DNA of 64,000 nucleotides from Bifidobacterium choerinum. Its GTDB lineage: Bacteria; Actinomycetota; Actinomycetes; Actinomycetales; Bifidobacteriaceae. Numbering within the stretch: the first letter of the stretch is position 1; every line of letters begins with the position of its first letter. The stretch is from NCBI RefSeq assembly GCF_000741135.1, contig NZ_JGYU01000001.1, positions 124,001 through 188,000 on the forward strand, in the 5' to 3' direction. Positions 59,271 to 64,000 of the stretch are shown piece by piece. Under the pieces are notes generated by a model. That model searched no databases. It was not told where the DNA came from and saw nothing but the letters and a program-made list of their open reading frames with translations. The position numbers and the translations under genes were made by a program.

Positions 59271-59858
59271 TCAGAAATCGTCGCCCTGTGCGCCGACGGC
59301 GACCGGTTCGGCGGCCTGCGCGGCGACGGCGTTCGCCTCGGCGACGACCTCGGCCTGCGCGGCCTCGTCGGCCGTGACCTCGCCGGTGCGCGGGTCGACC
59401 TGCACCGCCTGCGCGTCGAGCTCGGCCGGCGCGTCGTCGCGCCCTTCGCCCGGCCGTGGCGGCCTTGCGTCCTGCGCGTCATTTTGTTCCTTCGCGATCC
59501 TGCGCACCACCGTCACGCCGTAGTTGAGGTCGTGGCCGACGTTGCTCGCCTCGATGAAGGTGTGCGAGCGCGGGTTGCCGTCCTCGTCCTTCCATTCCTC
59601 GGTCGACAGCACGCCGACGACAATGACGGCCTGTCCCTTGTGCAACGAGTTGACGATGTTGAGCGCGAGTTCGCGGAACGCCTTGACGGTGATCCACGTC
59701 GTCGGCAGCGACTGCCAGCGCCCGGCGCCGTCCCGGTAGCCGCGCGTGCATGCGAGGCGGAACCGGCAGGCGGCGCGCGCCCCGTCGTGCATGCCGAGCG
59801 GCGTCGGCTCGCTGCCGAGGAATCCGGTGATCGTGATCTGTCCCTGTTGTATCGCCAT
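59271..59858 (-). CDS. ssb: Single-stranded DNA-binding protein (second SSB type)
   Basis: 195 residues. The OB-fold is shown by QGQITITGFLGSEPTPLGMH, CRFRLACTRGYRDGAGRWQS with LPTTWITVKAFRELALNIVN (the TTWxxVxxF core), KGQAVIVVGVLSTEEWKDED and RSHTFIEASNVGHDLNYGV. An acidic Ala/Glu/Val-rich tail of about 65 residues follows, ending QGDDF, similar to the SSB acidic tip. The divergent core suggests the second SSB copy, not the one beside rpsF (inference). The start ATG follows AAAGGA. It is separated from proS by 354 bp with several DnaA-box-like sites. Confidence 0.88.
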   Translation of the reverse strand: MAIQQGQITITGFLGSEPTPLGMHDGARAACRFRLACTRGYRDGAGRWQSLPTTWITVKAFRELALNIVNSLHKGQAVIVVGVLSTEEWKDEDGNPRSHTFIEASNVGHDLNYGVTVVRRIAKEQNDAQDARPPRPGEGRDDAPAELDAQAVQVDPRTGEVTADEAAQAEVVAEANAVAAQAAEPVAVGAQGDDF

Positions 59859-60212
59859 GGTCGTGTCCTTTCGTCTGGCTGCGCCGTCGTCGGGCGCCCG
59901 GGTTGACCCCACCTGTTGGGTCCCACCACTATCGGCGCGGGCGCCCCGTCGGCGCAAGCGTGACGGGGTCATGTGACCGGAAGGGTGTGTCGCGCCCGGA
60001 ATGTGGATGGGCAGGACCTCCATCCACAGCAATCCACATGCGCGATGTGGATGGATTCGCAAAGTCATGCACGTCGTGCATGGCTTGCCCGCCGCTGCCG
60101 TCCGCCGTCATCGGCGACGCGGACATGGCGACTCCCGGCGCAGACGACGGGACCCGCCACCGTGTGCAGTGGCGGGTCCCGATCGATCATGCACGCGCGT
60201 GCGGCGCGGCGA
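59859..60212. other. Gap between ssb and proS with clustered DnaA-box-like sites
   Basis: No gene. Four TGTGGATGG/CCATCCACA-type 9-mers occur in 53 bp: 60002-60010, 60020-60028, 60030-60038 (CAATCCACA) and 60046-60054, in alternating orientation. Each differs from TTATCCACA by one or two bases. Further on is the proS terminator. An ssb promoter is likely near GATAGT (about 59931). Confidence 0.5.
60148..60181. terminator. Terminator hairpin after proS
   Basis: CGGGACCCGCCAC (60148-60160), 8-nt loop, exact complement 60169-60181. It lies 32 bases beyond the proS stop codon. Confidence 0.75.
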
Positions 60213-62015
60213 TCAGAGCATCCGGCGCAGACGGTCGGCGATGACCTGTGCGGCCGATTCGGCCGGCACGGCCTCCTTGTTGCCGCCGTCGCGGTCGCGT
60301 ATCTCGATCGTGCCGTCGTTGACGGTGTCGCGTCCGGCGACTGCGATGATCGGCACGCCGATGAGTTCAGCGTCCTTGAACTTGACGCCCGGCGAGACCT
60401 TTTTACGGTCGTCGTAGATGACCTCGACGCCGTCGGCCTCGAGTTGCTCGATGAGGCGCTCGGCCGCTTCGAAGGCCTTCTGGTCCTTGCCGGTCGCCAC
60501 GACGTGCACCTGCGCCGGGGCGATGTTCGACGGCCATGCCAGGCCGCGCTCGTCGTGATGCGTCTCGGCGATGCAGGCGAGCACACGGCTCACGCCGATG
60601 CCGTAGCAGCCCATCCACACCGGCACCGTCTTGCCGTTCTGGTCGAGCACCTTGAGGCCGAGCGCCTCCGAATACTTCAGGCCGAGCTGGAAGACCTGGC
60701 CGATCTCGACGCCGCGTTCGAAGCTCAGCGGGCCGGAGCCGTCCGGGCTCATATCGCCGTCGCGGACCTCGACGGCCTCGACGACGCCGTCGGCCTTGAA
60801 GTCGCGGCCGTAGACGAGGTCGTAGTAGTCGACGTCCTGCTCGTCGGCGCCGGTGAACCATGCCGAGCCTTCGGCCACATGCGCGTCGATGAAGTAGCGC
60901 AGCGCATCGTCGGCGTCGTTCTGCGGACCGGCGATCATCGGGCCGATGAAGCCCTGCACGAGTTCCGGATGCGCCTTGAGGTCCTCCTCGGTCGCCTCCT
61001 CGAGCTCGGCCGGGGCGAACTGCGCCTCGAGGCGCTTCATGTCGATCTTGCGGTCGCCGGGGATGCCGACGACGATCAGTTCGCGCCACGGTTCGTCGTG
61101 CTCGTCGTCCTCGGCGTGCCTGACGGCGACGACGACGTTCTTGAGTATGTCCGAAGCCTGCCATGCGCGGCCGTCGGCACGCGGATAGGTCTCGTTCGCG
61201 AACGCGACCATCTCGTCGATCGTCTTCGCGTCCGGCGTCGCGCGCTTCTCGGCGGCCGGCGTCGCCGAGAAGTCAATCGCCTCGACCTGAGGCGTGTGCA
61301 GCGCCTCGACGTTCCATGCCTTGCCGCTCGGCGCGAGCGCGAAGGTGTCCTCGCCGATCGGCATCGGCGCGAGGAACTCCTCGGACGCCGAGCCGCCCAT
61401 CGGGCCGCTCATCGCGAACACCGGGACGTACTTCAAATCGAGACGCTGGAAGATGCGCTCGTAGGCGCCGCGCTCGTCCATGTAGGCCTTGCGCATGCCC
61501 TCCTCGTCGACGGTGAACGAGTAGGCGTCCTTCATGATGAACTCGCGGCCGCGGATCAGGCCGGCGCGCGGACGGAACTCGTCGCGGTACTTCGTCTGGA
61601 TCTGGTAGAGCGTCACCGGCAGGTCCTTGTAGGACGAATACATGTCCTTGACGAGCAGCGTGAACATCTCCTCATGCGTCGGCGCGAGCAGATAGTCGGC
61701 CTCGTGGCGATCCTTGAGACGGAAGATGTTGTCGCCGTACTCCTCCCAGCGGTGCGTCGCCTCGTACGGTTCGCGCGGCAGCAGCGCCGGGAAGTGCACC
61801 TCCTGGGCGCCGATGCCGTTGATCTCCTCGCGGATGACGCCCTCGATCTTGTTGAGGACGGCGAGGCCCAGCGGCAGCCAGGTCCAGATGCCCGGAGCGG
61901 CCTTGCGGATGTAGCCGGCGCGCTGGAGCAGCTTCGCGGAATCGACGTCTGCGTCGGCGGGGTCTTCGCGCAGCGTACGCAGGAACATGGTGGACATTCG
62001 AAGAGCTTTGGTCAT
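60213..62015 (-). CDS. proS: Prolyl-tRNA synthetase
   Basis: 600 residues, class II synthetase. Seen: [40 protein letters not shown] (motif 1), [40 protein letters not shown] (motif 2), the inserted editing domain (about residues 230-400), and [20 protein letters not shown] (motif 3). This is the bacterial E. coli-like type with editing. TAGGTT lies 7 nt before the ATG at 62015 and no ribosome-binding site is present, so the transcript is probably leaderless; the upstream frame to 62087 is not ProS. Confidence 0.97.
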   Translation of the reverse strand: MTKALRMSTMFLRTLREDPADADVDSAKLLQRAGYIRKAAPGIWTWLPLGLAVLNKIEGVIREEINGIGAQEVHFPALLPREPYEATHRWEEYGDNIFRLKDRHEADYLLAPTHEEMFTLLVKDMYSSYKDLPVTLYQIQTKYRDEFRPRAGLIRGREFIMKDAYSFTVDEEGMRKAYMDERGAYERIFQRLDLKYVPVFAMSGPMGGSASEEFLAPMPIGEDTFALAPSGKAWNVEALHTPQVEAIDFSATPAAEKRATPDAKTIDEMVAFANETYPRADGRAWQASDILKNVVVAVRHAEDDEHDEPWRELIVVGIPGDRKIDMKRLEAQFAPAELEEATEEDLKAHPELVQGFIGPMIAGPQNDADDALRYFIDAHVAEGSAWFTGADEQDVDYYDLVYGRDFKADGVVEAVEVRDGDMSPDGSGPLSFERGVEIGQVFQLGLKYSEALGLKVLDQNGKTVPVWMGCYGIGVSRVLACIAETHHDERGLAWPSNIAPAQVHVVATGKDQKAFEAAERLIEQLEADGVEVIYDDRKKVSPGVKFKDAELIGVPIIAVAGRDTVNDGTIEIRDRDGGNKEAVPAESAAQVIADRLRRML

Positions 62016-62022
62016 ACCTGTT

Positions 62023-62028
62023 AACCTA
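62023..62028 (-). promoter_or_regulatory. -10 box giving a leaderless proS transcript
   Basis: TAGGTT on the minus strand, 7 nt before the ATG. Confidence 0.45.
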
Positions 62029-62057
62029 CGCGGCTTGCGGGACGAAGACCCATACGG

Positions 62058-62098
62058 AAACGTCCGCCGCGCATGCTGCGGATGCACGACGGACGTTT
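62058..62098. terminator. Hairpin between the 150-residue membrane gene and proS
   Basis: AAACGTCCG (62058-62066) pairs with CGGACGTTT (62090-62098), with further inner pairing (GCAT/ATGC). It lies about 44 bases beyond the stop of the membrane gene, minus strand. Confidence 0.65.
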
Positions 62099-62141
62099 CG
62101 ACGAAATACGGTGGTCGAGGCCTCCGTCCGTCGGCCCGCGT

Positions 62142-62594
62142 TCACTCCGTCTTCGGGTACTTCGCCGTGTCTCCGGCGTCCTCGGCGCGCTCGTCGACGT
62201 CGTTCTCGAGGATCTCGTCGTTGACCGAGCCGAAGGGGTAGACGAAGATCATCAGCATGCCGACGCAGCCGAGGAAATACAGCACGTCGCACAGCGCGAG
62301 GGAGCCGAGGCTGACGAAATCGTTGGGGATGAGCAGGCCGACGACCATCAGGAACATGCCGATGACCGGCAGCAGCTGCCACACCCACGGGTTCGGCGCA
62401 TGCTCCTGCGCCTTGATGCGCACCGACAGCGAGTAGAACGGGACGACGAACATCAGTCCGCCGACGATCGTCAGGATGTCGGAGAGCTTGATCCAGTTCC
62501 ACAGCGGCACCGGCTGCGCGTTGTACATCAGGAAGGCGACGAACAGCACGATGGCGCCGACCCCCGAGACGATATACGCGTTCCTACGCTTCAT
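62142..62594 (-). CDS. Hypothetical membrane protein, 150 residues
   Basis: Four hydrophobic helices: YIVSGVGAIVLFVAFLMY, LSDILTIVGGLMFVVPFYSL, WVWQLLPVIGMFLMVVGLLI and LCDVLYFLGCVGMLMIFVYP. It ends in a charged tail (NDEILENDVDERAEDAGDTA). No family recognised. The start ATG follows GCAGGAGGAAGGC. It lies upstream of proS on the same strand, separated by a hairpin, and downstream of the helicase gene. The C-terminal acidic tail is cytoplasmic if the N-terminus (MKRRN) is inside. Confidence 0.6.
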   Translation of the reverse strand: MKRRNAYIVSGVGAIVLFVAFLMYNAQPVPLWNWIKLSDILTIVGGLMFVVPFYSLSVRIKAQEHAPNPWVWQLLPVIGMFLMVVGLLIPNDFVSLGSLALCDVLYFLGCVGMLMIFVYPFGSVNDEILENDVDERAEDAGDTAKYPKTE

Positions 62595-62705
62595 GATGCC
62601 TTCCTCCTGCCTGCCGCGGCCGCCGCCGGCCTCTCTCGTTGTGCGATCGGCGCGGCGCCGATGACGGCGCGACGCCGGTCGCCGATGTCGATTCACATTG
62701 TAGCG

Positions 62706-62748
62706 ATGCGCGGCCGCGCCCGCGTTCACGACGGGCGTGGCCGCGCAT
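62706..62748. terminator. 17-bp hairpin after the Pif1-like helicase gene
   Basis: ATGCGCGGCCGCGCCCG (62706-62722) pairs with 62732-62748 with a single G-T. It begins 18 bases beyond the stop on the minus strand. Confidence 0.8.
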
Positions 62749-62765
62749 GCGGGAACGACAAAGGC

Positions 62766-64000
62766 TCAGAACAGCTCGTCCTGCGCGAACTCGTCGTCGT
62801 CCCCGGCCGCCGTCTGCGCGTGCCCCTGCGCGGCGACGATCGACGAGGCGCCGTCCTCGTGCAATGCGCGCGCCGCTTGCGCCGAACGTTCGCGCAATGT
62901 GCCGTCGAGGCGCACGGCGTCGTCGCTGACGTCGAACATGCGGTTGCTGACGCCGTTGAGGAACAGCCCGTCGAGCCGTTCGACGCGGGACAATGCGACG
63001 TAGCCCATGCCGGGCGCGAAGGTGCGCTTGAGGTCCATGACGGCCGCGTCGAGCGTCATGCCCTGCGACTTGTGGATCGTGATCGCCCACGCGCAGCGCA
63101 GCGGCACCTGCGAGACGGCGGCGAGCGTCTTCTCGTTGTCGGTGAGCTCCCAGTCGCTCGGCTTCATCGTCGCGATGTTGCCGTTCTCGAACGCGACGAT
63201 CGGCCAGCCGCCCTTGTTCTCCGGCGCGAAGCCGCGCACGGTGCCGAGCGACCCGTTGACGAACTGGTGGTCGGCGTCGTTGCGCACGGCCATGACCTCG
63301 GCGCCCTCCTTGAGCGTGAGCACGTCCGGGGCGAGCATGTTGCGTTTGAGCCGTTCGACGAGGTTCGCCGGCCCCGCGCAGGTCGCGTGGAACGTGTGCG
63401 CGGGCGCGTCGATCGCGGCGAGCATGCGGTCGTTGAGCTGGTCGGCCTGGCGGTTGACCGGGAACAGGTTGACGGCCGTCCTCCCCTCCGGCGGCCGCAC
63501 GCCGAGGCGCGTGACGAGCAGGTCGCGGTCCTGCCGCGTGACATGCCCTTCGCGGATGTCGGTCAGCACGCCGAGCAATGCGCCGTCGTCCTGACGGTGC
63601 TGCTCCTCGAGATAGCAGACGACCGGGTCGAGCTCGTCCCATGCGAAGGATTCGGTGATGAAGCCCTCCGGGTTGCGTCCGGCGCGCGCATAGCGCTCGC
63701 GTTCGGCGACGAATTCGGGGCTCGGCGCGACGACGTCGCGGTTGTGCGCCCCGACGCTGACCGGCGGCAGCTGGAAGAAGTCGCCGGAGAGCACGACCTG
63801 CACGCCGCCGAACGGACGGTCGTCGCGCCGCACGATGCGCATCGCGCGGTCGACCATGTCGAACAGCCACGCGTGCATCATCGAGACCTCGTCGACGACG
63901 AGGACGTCGGTGGCCTGCAGCGCCTTGCGCCGGCGCGTGCGCACGTTCTTGAGCGTCTGCTCGGTGAGCGCGTTCGCGACGCCGAGGCCGCTCCACGAAT
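62766..64000 (-). CDS. Pif1-like / AAA-type DNA helicase (5' end outside window)
   Basis: About 411 C-terminal residues of a superfamily-1B helicase. Seen: SWSGLGVANALTEQTLKNVR, VLVVDEVSMMHAWLFDMVDR (Walker B), GVQVVLSGDFFQLPPVSVG (motif III, as in Pif1), EQHRQDDGALLGVLTDIREG, GAEVMAVRNDADHQFVNGSL, WAITIHKSQGMTLDAAVMDL (motif V) and GMGYVALSRVERLDGLFLNG (motif VI). This matches bacterial Pif1-like 5'-3' helicases; the Walker A lies beyond the right edge. The C-terminal 60 residues are low-complexity. It is the first gene of a minus-strand set leading to proS. Confidence 0.88.
   Translation of the reverse strand, partial: SWSGLGVANALTEQTLKNVRTRRRKALQATDVLVVDEVSMMHAWLFDMVDRAMRIVRRDDRPFGGVQVVLSGDFFQLPPVSVGAHNRDVVAPSPEFVAERERYARAGRNPEGFITESFAWDELDPVVCYLEEQHRQDDGALLGVLTDIREGHVTRQDRDLLVTRLGVRPPEGRTAVNLFPVNRQADQLNDRMLAAIDAPAHTFHATCAGPANLVERLKRNMLAPDVLTLKEGAEVMAVRNDADHQFVNGSLGTVRGFAPENKGGWPIVAFENGNIATMKPSDWELTDNEKTLAAVSQVPLRCAWAITIHKSQGMTLDAAVMDLKRTFAPGMGYVALSRVERLDGLFLNGVSNRMFDVSDDAVRLDGTLRERSAQAARALHEDGASSIVAAQGHAQTAAGDDDEFAQDELF

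Overview
The window is high-GC, densely coded DNA from an actinobacterium, most likely the genus Bifidobacterium. I infer this from gene content and local order (dnaG-dgt-alr; a cystathionine beta-synthase beside a MetB-type enzyme; prfB-ftsE-ftsX-CHAP-smpB; a second SSB next to proS). No rRNA is present, and I place the organism by recognition, not by database search. Both ends cut genes: a DXS-like synthase at the left edge and a Pif1-like helicase at the right edge.

Layout. 1-12.2 kb is housekeeping: DXS-like enzyme, MDR oxidoreductase, tRNA-Arg(TCT), an ion transporter, primase, dGTPase, alanine racemase, LuxS and a DUF1295 membrane protein. 12.3-20.3 kb is an accessory island, less GC-rich by eye. 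It holds a four-gene minus-strand operon (NUDIX, a 1060-residue PLD-nuclease/SF2-helicase/DUF3427 protein, a Panacea-domain antitoxin and a Doc-type toxin), an unknown 137-residue protein, and a PIN-toxin/HTH-antitoxin pair. 20.3-27.5 kb has small accessory genes, a frameshifted mntP, an AlkD-like protein, recQ, a MITE-like inverted repeat and two arrays with an exact 52-bp period. 27.5-46 kb is metabolism and transport: CBS/MetB transsulfuration, a peptide ABC operon with a natural permease-ATPase fusion, coaX, a sugar-binding lipoprotein without its permeases, glmS, and an amino-acid ABC system with two paralogous binding proteins. 46-64 kb is core: smpB, a CHAP hydrolase with FtsEX, prfB, dapD, rlmH, citrate synthase, methionine aminopeptidase, PepO, SSB and ProS.

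How the parts work together. The cell-division block couples FtsEX to a secreted coiled-coil/CHAP hydrolase. The sulfur block (CBS, MetB, LuxS) recycles homocysteine. The NUDIX-helicase-Panacea-Doc operon is the best candidate for a little-described system: a nuclease-helicase effector joined to a toxin-antitoxin pair that could act as a fail-safe.

Regulation. At least ten genes have a TANNNT -10 box only 6-8 nt before the start codon and no Shine-Dalgarno sequence, so they are probably transcribed without a leader. Most transcription units end in long perfect hairpins, many of them able to work in both directions.
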